A stretch of 10,661 nt of DNA from JAHBVH01 sp034437715 (GCA_034437715.1 DAOTTR010000783.1:1-10661); one strand, 5' to 3'; positions 1 to 7,095 are shown, numbered from the stretch's first letter. Notes: generated by a model from the sequence alone, not told the origin. Made by a program: numbers and translations.

Positions 1-13
1 ATAAGGCGCTTTC

Positions 14-138
14 AAAGAAATAAATATCCAGCGCTTGCCAAACAAGATCATGCGTAGGGGCGGCCGCGCAGCCGCCCCGCGTTTGGCTCGCTGCGAACGG
101 GCGGCGGCAAGCCGCCCCTACTGCATACTTATTTCTTT
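14..138. repeat. Nested GC-rich palindromic repeat
   Basis: An imperfect inverted repeat. The outer arms aaagaaataaatat (14-27) and atacttatttcttt (125-138) pair at 13 of 14 positions. The inner arms gtaggggcggc (54-64) and gccgcccctac (111-121) pair perfectly, and flanking ATGC/GCAT lengthens them by a few bases. Two local hairpins lie inside: ggggcggc/gccgcccc (57-64 with 71-78) and gggcggc/gccgccc (99-105 with 111-117). The left arm carries about 22 unpaired bases (28-49) with no partner on the right. There is no coding potential. It looks like a dispersed palindromic repeat. It lies downstream of pyrB and could also end transcription arriving from either side, but it has no clean T-run. 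Repeat status is inferred from structure only, because no second copy lies in the window. Confidence 0.6.
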
Positions 139-150
139 CTACTGTCCTAA

Positions 151-236
151 GTCTGTCCAGAAATAAAATAGTGAATTTACGTGATGTTACCCAAGTAAAT
201 CTGTCTAAAATCATCCATGTTATTCTTGGACAGACA
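151..236. mobile_element. Candidate MITE-like element, 86 bp
   Basis: Inverted ends gtctgtccagaaataa (151-166) and ttattcttggacagac (220-235) pair at 14 of 16 positions. CTAA occurs directly before the left end (147-150) and again at 237-240. This fits a 4-bp target duplication if one extra base (236) belongs to the element. The interior is AT-rich with a smaller stem (atttac/gtaaat) and encodes nothing convincing. The size and structure fit a non-autonomous insertion-sequence derivative, but the parent element is not recognised. It could instead be a simple hairpin terminator for the minus-strand pyrB gene, which ends at 290. Confidence 0.4.
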
Positions 237-289
237 CTAAGGTCTATTATATTCCTATCGCAACGAATTCACGCGAGCACACAGGCCGA

Positions 290-1297
290 TTACGCTTTGC
301 CCAACACAGCAGCCAGCAGCGCCATGCGGATAAACATGCCGTTGCGCATCTGTCGAAAATAGGCAGCCCGCGGATCATTATCAATGGCATAACTAATTTC
401 ATGCAAGCGGGGCAGCGGATGCATGAGTACCATACGCTCCTTGGCATGGCTCATCAACGCCTCGTCCACCACATATTGATCCTTGACGCGGTCATATTCA
501 GCCAGATCGGTAAAGCGTTCTTTCTGTACGCGCGTCACGTAGAGGACATCAACATCCTTGACCACGGCGTGGACATCTTGGGTAGCGTGGAAAGCCAAGC
601 CTTTATCTTGTATCACCTGTAATACATCTGTCGGCATGGGCAAAATATCCGGGCTGACAAAGACAAATTCGACATTTGTATAATTGGCTAACAGCTTGGT
701 AAGGCTGTGGACAGTACGCCCATATTTTAGATCGCCCACCATGGCAATGCGCAGGCCATCCAGGTGATCAAGCTCTTGCAAAATGGTAAAAATGTCGAGC
801 AATGCTTGGGTCGGATGTTCCCCCACGCCATCGCCAGCATTGATAATCGGCTTGGCGGCATAATGTGCGGCGGTGGCCGCCGCGCCCACTTCGGGATGGC
901 GCAGCACGATCACATCGGCATAACATTCGAGCGTGCGCACCGTATCGGGCAAACTCTCGCCCTTGGTGACTGAACTATATTGGACATTGTTAATCGGAAT
1001 CACCTGGCCGCCCAAACGCAACATGGCCGCCATAAAGCTGGAACTGGTGCGCGTGCTCGGTTCGTAGAAGAGATTGGCCAGAATTTTGCCTTGCAGCAGA
1101 TCGGCACTGCCAAAGCGCTCCACCAGCATTTGCATCTCGCGCGCCACACCCAAAATATAGTCCAGATTGTCACGGCTGAACTGGCTGACGCTGAGGATAT
1201 CTTGCCCATAAAAGCCGTTGGAGACATGATCAGCCGGCATGGCGCCGGTACGATTTAGCGGATTTGCGCCCAGATTTACAGGTGTATTGGTTGACAT
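290..1297 (-). CDS. pyrB: Aspartate carbamoyltransferase catalytic chain
   Basis: It makes N-carbamoyl-L-aspartate from carbamoyl phosphate and L-aspartate, the committed step of de novo pyrimidine synthesis in the cytoplasm. The 335-residue product carries the family signatures in order: carbamoyl-phosphate loop STRT (81-84), the mobile-loop lysine in TKGES (K112), RHP (133-135), HPTQ (161-164), GDLKYGRTVHSL (188-199), TRVQKERF (255-262) and MHPLPR (292-297). It is slightly longer than typical catalytic chains (about 310) because of about 30 extra N-terminal residues. The ATG at 1297 is preferred, with GGAGG ten bases upstream. A TTG at 1303 in the same frame would overlap the pyrC stop and add two residues. 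The start lies two bases after the pyrC stop, so the genes are probably translationally coupled. No regulatory chain (pyrI) is visible, so the enzyme may be a plain trimer or have its partner elsewhere. Confidence 0.97.
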   Translation of the reverse strand: MSTNTPVNLGANPLNRTGAMPADHVSNGFYGQDILSVSQFSRDNLDYILGVAREMQMLVERFGSADLLQGKILANLFYEPSTRTSSSFMAAMLRLGGQVIPINNVQYSSVTKGESLPDTVRTLECYADVIVLRHPEVGAAATAAHYAAKPIINAGDGVGEHPTQALLDIFTILQELDHLDGLRIAMVGDLKYGRTVHSLTKLLANYTNVEFVFVSPDILPMPTDVLQVIQDKGLAFHATQDVHAVVKDVDVLYVTRVQKERFTDLAEYDRVKDQYVVDEALMSHAKERMVLMHPLPRLHEISYAIDNDPRAAYFRQMRNGMFIRMALLAAVLGKA

Positions 1298-1299
1298 AG

Positions 1300-2430
1300 T
1301 CAATTAGCCTCCTGAAAAAGCACGCGGCCCGTCGCCGGTGCAGCTAGAATTTTACCGCCAGCAAAGAGCTCGCGGCCCCGCAAGATCACTCGTTCGACAC
1401 GACCCAAAACCGTTTTACCCGCAAACGGCGTCCACCCGACGCGGGTGTGCATGGCTTCGTTGCGCAGCGTGTAGGGCGTGTCCACCTCCACTTCGATCCA
1501 GGTGTCGGGTTGGGCAGGAATGCCATAGACGCGCTGCGGGCCGGTGACACAGCGTTCCACAATATCCTCGATGGTCAAACGCCCTTCATGTACCGCGGTT
1601 AAGAGCAGCGGCAACAGGGTCTCCACCCCTGGCACACCGGGTGGTGGATTGTGGGGCGCGACCGGCACACCAATGCCTTTTTCGGCCAGGGTATGGGGCG
1701 CATGATCCGTGGCAAAAATATCAAACACGGATAGGTGCTCCCACATGGCCGCCACATCATCGGGCGGGGCCAAACGCGGGCGCATATCGCCCAACGGGCC
1801 AAGCCGCGCGGCATCTTCCGTGGTGAGAAAAAGGTGATGGGGGGTCACTTCACAGGTGACAGGATAGCCGCGCTCCTTGGCACGGCGGATCAACTCGATC
1901 TCGCTACGGCGCGTGACGTGGACAATGTGCAAGGGTACGGCGTAGAGGTGGCTCAGCGCCAGACAGACAGGCAGCATCAATTCTTCGGCATGCACGGCAA
2001 TCGGCCCAATACCCTTCGGATTGGCGGCGGAACGATAGCCTAGCACATTGCCCTGTTCCCCCCAGCCACGAAAGAAGCGGTGCAACAAACTCAGCTCTTC
2101 AATGCGCAGGTTGCCAAAGGTGTCGCTCACATAAATCTTTAGGCCACAGGCCGCCGCGGCCACGGGCAGATAGGCATCGAGCGCCGTGGTCGTGGCACCA
2201 ACAAAGATGCCTACATCACAGTGTGCTTTGGCTTGGGCAAGCTGCACTTTGGCATGAAATTGTGCGGGTGTGTCTGTGGGCGGCTGGGTGTTGGGCATAT
2301 CGAGCATTACAGTGACACCGCCAGCCAATGCCGCCGCCGTGCCACTGCCAAAATCTTCTTTGTGTTCATACCCTGGCTCACGTAGATGGACGTGGGCATC
2401 GATCAAACCGGGCAGGCGGATGAGGGCCAT
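1300..2430 (-). CDS. pyrC: Dihydroorotase, CAD-like amidohydrolase
   Basis: It cyclises N-carbamoyl-L-aspartate to dihydroorotate, the step after PyrB, in the cytoplasm. The 376 residues form an amidohydrolase barrel with a complete set of metal-site residues: HVHLR (H13, H15, R17), a lysine likely to be carboxylated (K98 in LKIY), H147 in VHAEE, H171 in HIVHV and the catalytic D242 in TDHAPH. The H147-H171-D242 spacing matches the dihydroorotase domain of the multifunctional CAD protein, so this belongs to that branch rather than the shorter E. coli PyrC type. It is the first gene of a two-gene operon with pyrB. The ATG at 2430 begins just before the conserved LPGLIDAHVHLR, which leaves little room for another start. 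Its ribosome site is weak (GTGAAG about 10 bases upstream). Allantoinase and hydantoinase are paralogues, but the pyrB partner argues for dihydroorotase. Confidence 0.96.
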   Translation of the reverse strand: MALIRLPGLIDAHVHLREPGYEHKEDFGSGTAAALAGGVTVMLDMPNTQPPTDTPAQFHAKVQLAQAKAHCDVGIFVGATTTALDAYLPVAAAACGLKIYVSDTFGNLRIEELSLLHRFFRGWGEQGNVLGYRSAANPKGIGPIAVHAEELMLPVCLALSHLYAVPLHIVHVTRRSEIELIRRAKERGYPVTCEVTPHHLFLTTEDAARLGPLGDMRPRLAPPDDVAAMWEHLSVFDIFATDHAPHTLAEKGIGVPVAPHNPPPGVPGVETLLPLLLTAVHEGRLTIEDIVERCVTGPQRVYGIPAQPDTWIEVEVDTPYTLRNEAMHTRVGWTPFAGKTVLGRVERVILRGRELFAGGKILAAPATGRVLFQEAN

Positions 2431-2504
2431 GCATTTTCTTCACTTTCCGCTTCGTGGTCATGCTTGAAATTTAGGCGACGACCACTATAATGATAATATT
2501 AATG

Positions 2505-2533
2505 ATAATATATGAATTCTACGATTGTCACAA
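2505..2533 (-). promoter_or_regulatory. Probable sigma-70 promoter of pyrC-pyrB
   Basis: Read on the minus strand, TTGTGA (2533-2528) and TATTAT (2510-2505) are separated by 17 bases, with the start codon about 75 bases further on. The surrounding AT-rich stretch repeats aatgataatat twice and offers alternative -10 boxes. This is inferred from pattern only. Confidence 0.5.
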
Positions 2534-2536
2534 TCG
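2522..2536. promoter_or_regulatory. Palindromic operator candidate over the pyrC -35 box
   Basis: CGATTGTCACAATCG is a perfect inverted repeat with 7-bp arms around one central base. It covers the proposed -35 box of the pyrC-pyrB promoter, the position expected for a repressor that blocks polymerase. The regulator is unknown. Confidence 0.4.
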
Positions 2537-2733
2537 CCCCAACACATCAAGACAAAGGTCAATCGACAACTAACCTATTGTAAGCTAGTGTTAGAGGTGC
2601 GACAAATTTCTCATAAAACCAAGCTCTGTTTGCCGCGCGTGGGGTGGCTTTCACCTGAATATTTGATCTAGTACAGTTGGGCGTAGATACCACGGCAGTT
2701 AATCAGGCACGTTACTCGTGTACATCATGGTAA

Positions 2734-2751
2734 AAATAGGGTACCTTATTT
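2734..2751. promoter_or_regulatory. 18-bp near-palindrome upstream of the SPFH gene
   Basis: AAATAGGGTACCTTATTT is symmetric except for one G/T pair (2739/2746). It sits about 90 bases before the SPFH start codon. It could be an operator or chance in AT-rich DNA. Confidence 0.2.
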
Positions 2752-2840
2752 ACGCTGGGATCTACTAGCCATCACATTTTGCCTTTTTATCCAGCCGTCC
2801 TTTAGCCGAGGTACAGACAGAACAGAAAGAAAGGAAGCTC

Positions 2841-4016
2841 ATGCAAAATTTAGGGAAAACTGCCGGATCAAGCCGTGGTCTGATTTTTCTGATCATTGTT
2901 TTGGTCATCGTATTTGTGCTATACAGCTTTTCGAGCCAATTCTTCTACTTCTTTCAACGCGTGGAAGAACAAGAAGTTGGCGTCAAATTCAAAAGTGGTC
3001 GGATTACCGATATTGTTGGGCCAGGGGTCTATAGCGATGCCGGTCTCTTTGTCGAGTTGCGGCTTGTCTCTAGCGAAGCGGTGCCCTTTCGCGTCACCGA
3101 TGAAGAGTTGATCACCAAAGACAAGCAGCGGATTGGCCTGGTGGTCACGGGCGATGTTTTTCGTCCTGGCTTGGTGGATCGGGAACGCTTGCGTACCTTG
3201 TGGGCGCAATACAAAGAACATTACCTCAACGATGATATCGCGCGGCAGGCGATTGAAGATCGGGCGCGCCAGGCCATGAAGGTCTGTGTCGGTGATCGCA
3301 ATTTTGATGATGCCGTCATTGGCACGGCACGCGATGAACTGCGCGACTGTATTGACATCGAGTTGGATGAATTGGCCAAGAACTACGGTCTCAATGTACA
3401 AAATGTCACCGTGCCAGACGTGATCTTGTTGCCCGATGCCCAAGCGCGCTTGGATGAGATCGTACAAAGCCGGCTGCAAACCGAAAAGGCCCAGCAGGAC
3501 GAGCTGCGCGCCAAGGCCGAATCCGCCGCGGAACAAGCGCGTCAAGAAGGTGAGATCCGGGTTGAGCAAAGCCGTATTCAAGAAGAGGCACGCCAACAAA
3601 AAATCCTGGCCGACCTAGAACGGCAAAAAATCGAATCGCAAAAAGCGGTGATCGAAGCCGAGCGCGCCAATGAGCTAACACGCGTCGAAGCTGAATTGGC
3701 GATTATCCAGGCCGAGAAAAACAACGAGTTGATCGCGGCCCAGCTTGATCTAGAGATTCAAGCGGCGCGCGCCAAGGCCGCCATCGAACAGGCCAAAGCC
3801 GATCTGGCCACCGAGAGCGCCAAAGCCGCGCTCTATGCCAACAATCCTGGCTATTTACAACACCAGATCGCCCAGGCCAATGCCAGCGCCTTGAATCCGA
3901 ATGATAAGATCATCTTCACACCAGAGGGCACTTCGCCCACGATTGTGCTACCGGGCCCGGGCATTATGCCGACGATCAATGTGGACGAGGCGGCACAGAC
4001 CAGTGAAACAGAATAA
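2841..4016 (+). CDS. SPFH / band-7 domain membrane protein
   Basis: A membrane-anchored scaffold protein of the stomatin/prohibitin/flotillin superfamily (391 residues). One hydrophobic N-terminal segment (about 14-36) is followed by a band-7/SPFH domain (about 40-200, including the typical EQEVGVKFKSGRI and VTVPDVILLP stretches). A long charged coiled coil rich in Ala, Glu, Gln and Arg (about 200-331) comes next, then a short Pro/Thr-rich tail ending in acidic residues. Such proteins usually form large membrane-bound rings and organise membrane proteins or regulate the FtsH protease; which applies here cannot be seen. The start is supported by AAGGA five bases upstream. It is monocistronic by layout, with a hairpin just after the stop, and precedes a respiratory operon transcribed in the same direction. 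HflK or HflC is less likely because the usual tandem partner is missing. Confidence 0.88.
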   Translation: MQNLGKTAGSSRGLIFLIIVLVIVFVLYSFSSQFFYFFQRVEEQEVGVKFKSGRITDIVGPGVYSDAGLFVELRLVSSEAVPFRVTDEELITKDKQRIGLVVTGDVFRPGLVDRERLRTLWAQYKEHYLNDDIARQAIEDRARQAMKVCVGDRNFDDAVIGTARDELRDCIDIELDELAKNYGLNVQNVTVPDVILLPDAQARLDEIVQSRLQTEKAQQDELRAKAESAAEQARQEGEIRVEQSRIQEEARQQKILADLERQKIESQKAVIEAERANELTRVEAELAIIQAEKNNELIAAQLDLEIQAARAKAAIEQAKADLATESAKAALYANNPGYLQHQIAQANASALNPNDKIIFTPEGTSPTIVLPGPGIMPTINVDEAAQTSETE

Positions 4017-4023
4017 ATAGGCG

Positions 4024-4077
4024 ATAACAGGTGCGTCTACCCTCATTAGCTTATCCTCTGATAGGCGCGCCTGTTAT
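4024..4077 (+). terminator. Hairpin after the SPFH gene, possible terminator
   Basis: ataacaggtgcg (4024-4035) pairs with cgcgcctgttat (4066-4077) over 12 positions with one G-T wobble and a 30-base loop. It starts eight bases after the SPFH stop. The T-run afterwards is poor, so termination is likely but not certain. Confidence 0.45.
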
Positions 4078-4095
4078 TTGTGATAATTTTGACAA
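4078..4095. promoter_or_regulatory. CRP/FNR-type operator candidate
   Basis: TTGTGA-N6-TGACAA differs at one half-site base from the symmetric TTGTGA-N6-TCACAA that resembles CRP-family sites. It overlaps the -35 box of the respiratory operon promoter. The link to a CRP/FNR-type regulator is inference. Confidence 0.3.
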
Positions 4096-4117
4096 TCGCG
4101 CCCCGGTGTGCTATAGT
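4089..4117 (+). promoter_or_regulatory. Strong sigma-70-type promoter of the bc-type operon
   Basis: A perfect -35 box TTGACA (4089-4094) and TATAGT (4112-4117) are 17 bases apart, just downstream of the SPFH hairpin. The predicted transcript would start near 4124 and carry a leader of about 280 bases before the Rieske start codon. Confidence 0.65.
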
Positions 4118-4405
4118 CGCCAGTAGAAAATAGTACCTTTGCAATGGAATATCCTATAAGAAATCGAAACTGCTTTTAACAAACACCCAACACGCCCAAT
4201 GTCACAGAAATATCAAGGGACTGTCAAGGAGTAGCGCAAAGTTAGTTGGGTAAATTTGCAAGTGAAATTATAAATTGTGAAATATTACACTAGCTTACTT
4301 TACATGGTAGAATTATGTGGTATCATGTAGCACACCGACCATGAGAGCAAGGCGAAATGAACATTTTGTTTGACCGGAAACAAGGCCAAAGGAGACCGGA
4401 CCGAG

Positions 4406-5209
4406 ATGGCGACAATTTTTGAATTAACCGGTGATGATCGCGAAAAGAGAATTGCAGAACTCAAGCAAAAAATGCACGCAGTGTATGCCAAAAACAAAGC
4501 TGCGCACGACAGTGGCGGCGCGGCAGCCCAGGCTGAACCAGTTGCCGTCGCGATTGCAACGGTGGAAGAACCCGAAGCTGTAGCAGTTGCCACACCAGTG
4601 GCAGCAACAGTTGTCGAAACCGCAGCCCCTGTGGAAAATGGCGCAGCCATTGCCGCGCCCAAGCCAGCCGCAGCGCCCAAGCCAGCCGCGCCAAAACCGA
4701 AAGCGGAAGACGCGACGCCGACCCTGACCAATGCCGACATGACGCGGCGCGAGTTTATGAGCTATGCCTGGGGCGCAGCGTTGGGGCTGTTGACCGCAGA
4801 AGTTGGCTTGATGAGCTACTTCTTCATGTACCCCCGCTTCCGCGCAGGTGAGTTCGGGGGTAAGTTCTTCCTACCCGAAACCGAATTGCCACCCAGCGAT
4901 GCCACCCCGGTTGGCTACACAGCCGGTAAGTTTTGGCTGGTTACAACCGCAGAAGGCCCCAAAGCCATTTACATGGTTTGTACCCACCTGGGCTGTCTGT
5001 ACAAGTGGGAACCTTCAAGCACGCGCTTTGAATGCCCGTGTCATGGCTCCAAGTTTAGCCATGATGGCTTCTATATCGAAGGGCCAGCACCACGGTCATT
5101 AGACTATTTCACCGTCAACTTAGCGAATGGCCAGCTAGAGGTGGATACGGGCAAGAAGATCGTCGGCTCACCTAGTGGCGAGTCACCAGCCCGTGCCGCG
5201 GCGGTATAA
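4406..5209 (+). CDS. Rieske iron-sulfur subunit of a quinol:cytochrome c reductase
   Basis: It carries the high-potential 2Fe-2S cluster that takes an electron from quinol at the Qo site of cytochrome b and passes it to the c-type cytochrome. The 267 residues show CTHLGC (192-197) and CPCHG (210-214). The cluster ligands would be C192, H194, C210 and H213, with C197 and C212 forming the disulfide. A twin-arginine sequence TRREF (113-117) precedes the single membrane segment (about 118-141), consistent with Tat-dependent insertion. The first roughly 110 residues form a charged helix-like stretch and then an Ala/Pro/Val-rich tail with repeated PKPAA, which is much longer than usual for Rieske proteins. 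The ATG at 4406 is chosen because of GGAG at 4391-4394; a TTG at 4370 in frame has no support. It is the first gene of the cluster, equivalent to qcrA. Confidence 0.93.
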   Translation: MATIFELTGDDREKRIAELKQKMHAVYAKNKAAHDSGGAAAQAEPVAVAIATVEEPEAVAVATPVAATVVETAAPVENGAAIAAPKPAAAPKPAAPKPKAEDATPTLTNADMTRREFMSYAWGAALGLLTAEVGLMSYFFMYPRFRAGEFGGKFFLPETELPPSDATPVGYTAGKFWLVTTAEGPKAIYMVCTHLGCLYKWEPSSTRFECPCHGSKFSHDGFYIEGPAPRSLDYFTVNLANGQLEVDTGKKIVGSPSGESPARAAAV

Positions 5210-5393
5210 GTAGGGTTTAGTAGGCAATCACTGTTTGCCCGATTTTCATCCTGGCACATACCCGTTTTCGTTGCGCTGAAGGCTGATTAGGGAGTCAAGC
5301 AGTTATCGTTACGAATTACGAAGATTTGTCCATGTAACACTGATTGTACAAGATCCTGACGTACAAGTATCTGGTGTACAAGAGGAGAGCGGA
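5210..5393 (+). other. Spacer between Rieske and cytochrome b genes
   Basis: 184 bases, long for subunits of one complex. It holds a small stem ggcaa/ttgcc (5223-5227 with 5235-5239), a tandem ttacgaa pair (5309-5322) and three GTACAAG copies near its end. No convincing promoter is seen, so the cluster is probably co-transcribed, with some control of cytochrome b expression possible here. Confidence 0.45.
5346..5390 (+). repeat. Three GTACAAG repeats at 15-base period before cytochrome b
   Basis: GTACAAG occurs at 5346-5352, 5361-5367 and 5376-5382, exactly 15 bases apart. The first two units also share a TCnTG-like core. The third copy runs straight into the ribosome site GAGGAGAG, just before the ATG at 5394. 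The position suggests a binding array or leader RNA element controlling translation, or a duplication of leader sequence. Confidence 0.6.
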
Positions 5394-7088
5394 ATGGCTG
5401 CCCAACCTGAAGTCAAAAACAAGAGTTTACTGAATACAGTGCTAGACCTGGCGGATGATACCTTTACGCGCATCACCGCAGGGATCAGTGCCGGAGAATT
5501 TCGTCGCATGTTGCGTGGCGAGGCGCCGGGCCGGCCCAACCCACGGCTAAAACCACACTCAGAAGCGTTTCTGTTACATATCAAGCCCACCTATTATCAT
5601 GAAAGCGTCACCCGTTTTACCCATACATTTCGGCTTGGTTTGCTTTCCACCTATTTATTCTTTATTGAGACCATCACCGGCATCTATTTGATGATCTGGT
5701 ATGCGCCTTCGCCGGAACGGGCCTATCCAGATATGATTCGGCTGCTCAGCAACATTCCCTTTGGCCAGTTCATGCGCGATCTGCATCGCCTGGGTGCCGA
5801 GGCAATGGTGGTGATGGTGACAGCCCACATGGTGCGTACATACCTAACCGGTAGTTATAAGCCGCCACGACAATTTACCTGGTTCACTGGCGTGATTTTG
5901 TTGGTACTTACGCTCTTCCTGAGCTTTTCTGGCTATCTATTGCCGTGGGATCAACTGGCCTTCTGGGCGGTGACGATTGGTACTTCCATGGCCGAAGCGG
6001 TGCCGCCGCAAGTGGTCGGTGAGACAGTCAACATGTTGGCGCGCGGTGCGCCCGATATTGGGGCCAATGGTCTGTTGCGCTTCTACTTACTGCATGTGCT
6101 CTTCCTGCCGCTGATTCTGATTCTGTTCTTCTTTGTACACTACTATAAAGTTGTCCATTTTGGCATCAGCTTGCCGGCCAACGAAGAAGAAGTCGGCCAG
6201 GATACAGCCAACAAGGTGCCAGCTGATCGCCGTGTCTACTTTCTGCCCGATATCTTCATTGATGAAACAGTATTCCTGATTGCCTTCACTGCGCTGCTGA
6301 TCTTTATCATTACCTTCTTTTTCCAGGCACCGCTGGAGTCGATTGCCAATCCGCAATCCACGCCCATGCATACAGTTGCGCCCTGGTATTTCTACTGGTT
6401 GCAAGGCTTACTCAAGATCGCCGACAAGATGATCGCCGGTGTGATTTTACCGGGTATCTTGCTGGTGCTGTTGATGGCCATTCCCTACTTAGACCCCAAC
6501 CCCAGCCGCCGTGTACGCGACCGCAAGATCGCGATTATCAGCGGGATCGTGGCTGGCTTCGTCATGATCGTCTGGAGCTGGATGGGTACCCCTCAATATG
6601 CTGTGCAGGGTGCGCCTTCGGTGGAAGTGGTGCAAGAATTGATGCCCGAAGAAGGTGCAGGCCATGTCCGCGAGGTCGGCTACAAACATCTACCAACCGG
6701 CTCCTACCTGACCCTGACCACCGAGGAACTCAAGAAGCGTGTCGGTGACGAACGTGCGCAAGCCTTGCTCGATCGGGGTGTCATTCCTTTTGAAGCGATT
6801 CATGCCAATGAAGATGCCGAATTCGCCGAGATCATGCACGAATTTGAAGCCGGTACGCGCGCCTGGGAAATAAAGGTTGTCGATTTTAATAAACCCTATG
6901 GCATTCTTAATATTACGCAAGATCAGCCCTCATTGAAACGCCTGAACTGGGAAGTTCATTGGCTCAGTGGCGAGGGTATAGAGGAAAATTTTGAGCGCAA
7001 CTTCTGGCTGCACGAAAATTCACTATACTGGGAACAGTATGGCCGCAAAGACTTAAGCTTCGCCAATCAGTCAGGTGAAGGGGAATAA
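5394..7088 (+). CDS. Cytochrome b, b6-type, with long C-terminal extension
   Basis: This is the di-haem membrane subunit that oxidises quinol and drives the Q-cycle. The 564-residue protein joins a cytochrome b6-like N-terminal half and a subunit-IV-like C-terminal half in one chain. Haem ligands are H131/H145 and H234/H249. The second pair has 14 residues between them, as in cytochrome b6 rather than mitochondrial-type b. SGYLLPWDQLAFWA (179-192) matches the conserved helix C/cd region. The Qo motif corresponding to PEWY reads APWY (329-332). The position of the b6 cysteine that binds the extra haem is R80, and the whole protein has no cysteine, so no covalent haem is expected. After the last membrane helix (about 378-397) come about 165 soluble residues of no recognised domain. 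The start follows a good GAGGAGAG site. It resembles QcrB, extended and fused. Confidence 0.93.
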   Translation: MAAQPEVKNKSLLNTVLDLADDTFTRITAGISAGEFRRMLRGEAPGRPNPRLKPHSEAFLLHIKPTYYHESVTRFTHTFRLGLLSTYLFFIETITGIYLMIWYAPSPERAYPDMIRLLSNIPFGQFMRDLHRLGAEAMVVMVTAHMVRTYLTGSYKPPRQFTWFTGVILLVLTLFLSFSGYLLPWDQLAFWAVTIGTSMAEAVPPQVVGETVNMLARGAPDIGANGLLRFYLLHVLFLPLILILFFFVHYYKVVHFGISLPANEEEVGQDTANKVPADRRVYFLPDIFIDETVFLIAFTALLIFIITFFFQAPLESIANPQSTPMHTVAPWYFYWLQGLLKIADKMIAGVILPGILLVLLMAIPYLDPNPSRRVRDRKIAIISGIVAGFVMIVWSWMGTPQYAVQGAPSVEVVQELMPEEGAGHVREVGYKHLPTGSYLTLTTEELKKRVGDERAQALLDRGVIPFEAIHANEDAEFAEIMHEFEAGTRAWEIKVVDFNKPYGILNITQDQPSLKRLNWEVHWLSGEGIEENFERNFWLHENSLYWEQYGRKDLSFANQSGEGE

Positions 7089-7095
7089 AGGGCCC

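Larger units (their letters stand above)
2431..2840. other. Divergent intergenic region, pyrC / SPFH gene
   Basis: 410 bases without a supportable gene. The pyrC-proximal side is very AT-rich and contains two copies of aatgataatat (2489-2499 and 2501-2511) next to the proposed pyrC promoter and a perfect palindrome (2522-2536). Nearer the SPFH gene there is an 18-bp near-palindrome, 2734-2751, centred on GGTACC. No consensus promoter for the SPFH gene stands out. Its ribosome site AAGGA (2831-2835) lies five bases before the ATG. Confidence 0.7.
4017..4405. other. Intergenic region, SPFH gene / Rieske gene
   Basis: 389 bases without a supportable gene. It contains a hairpin after the SPFH stop, a consensus promoter at 4089-4117 and then a leader of about 280 bases. 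Two weaker promoter-like pairs lie closer to the Rieske gene: TTACAC (4285-4290) with TAGAAT (4308-4313), 17 bases apart, and TTTACA (4299-4304) with TATCAT (4321-4326), 16 bases apart. The operon may therefore have more than one start site. Confidence 0.6.

Noticed and set aside
1..289. A tRNA or other structured RNA gene in the palindromic left end
   Set aside because: The stems do not form a cloverleaf, and there is no TTCGA-type T loop or CCA end at the right spacing.
1298..1303. TTG start for pyrB overlapping the pyrC stop
   Set aside because: The ATG six bases later is the more usual codon and has the same GGAGG; the TTG would be only four bases from it. It remains a minor alternative.
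2919..3599. Long minus-strand open frame (226 codons) opposite the SPFH gene
   Set aside because: It is the antisense shadow of a clear band-7 coding sequence and shows no family motif of its own.
4199..4235. An 11-codon leader peptide before the Rieske gene
   Set aside because: It lacks a ribosome site, a run of regulatory codons and a following attenuator hairpin.
4370..4405. Upstream TTG start that would add 12 residues to the Rieske protein
   Set aside because: No ribosome site precedes it, whereas the ATG at 4406 has GGAG at a workable distance.
5346..5390. CRISPR or plasmid iteron array suggested by periodic GTACAAG
   Set aside because: The units are far too short for CRISPR repeats, and only three occur, inside an operon leader with no replication gene nearby.
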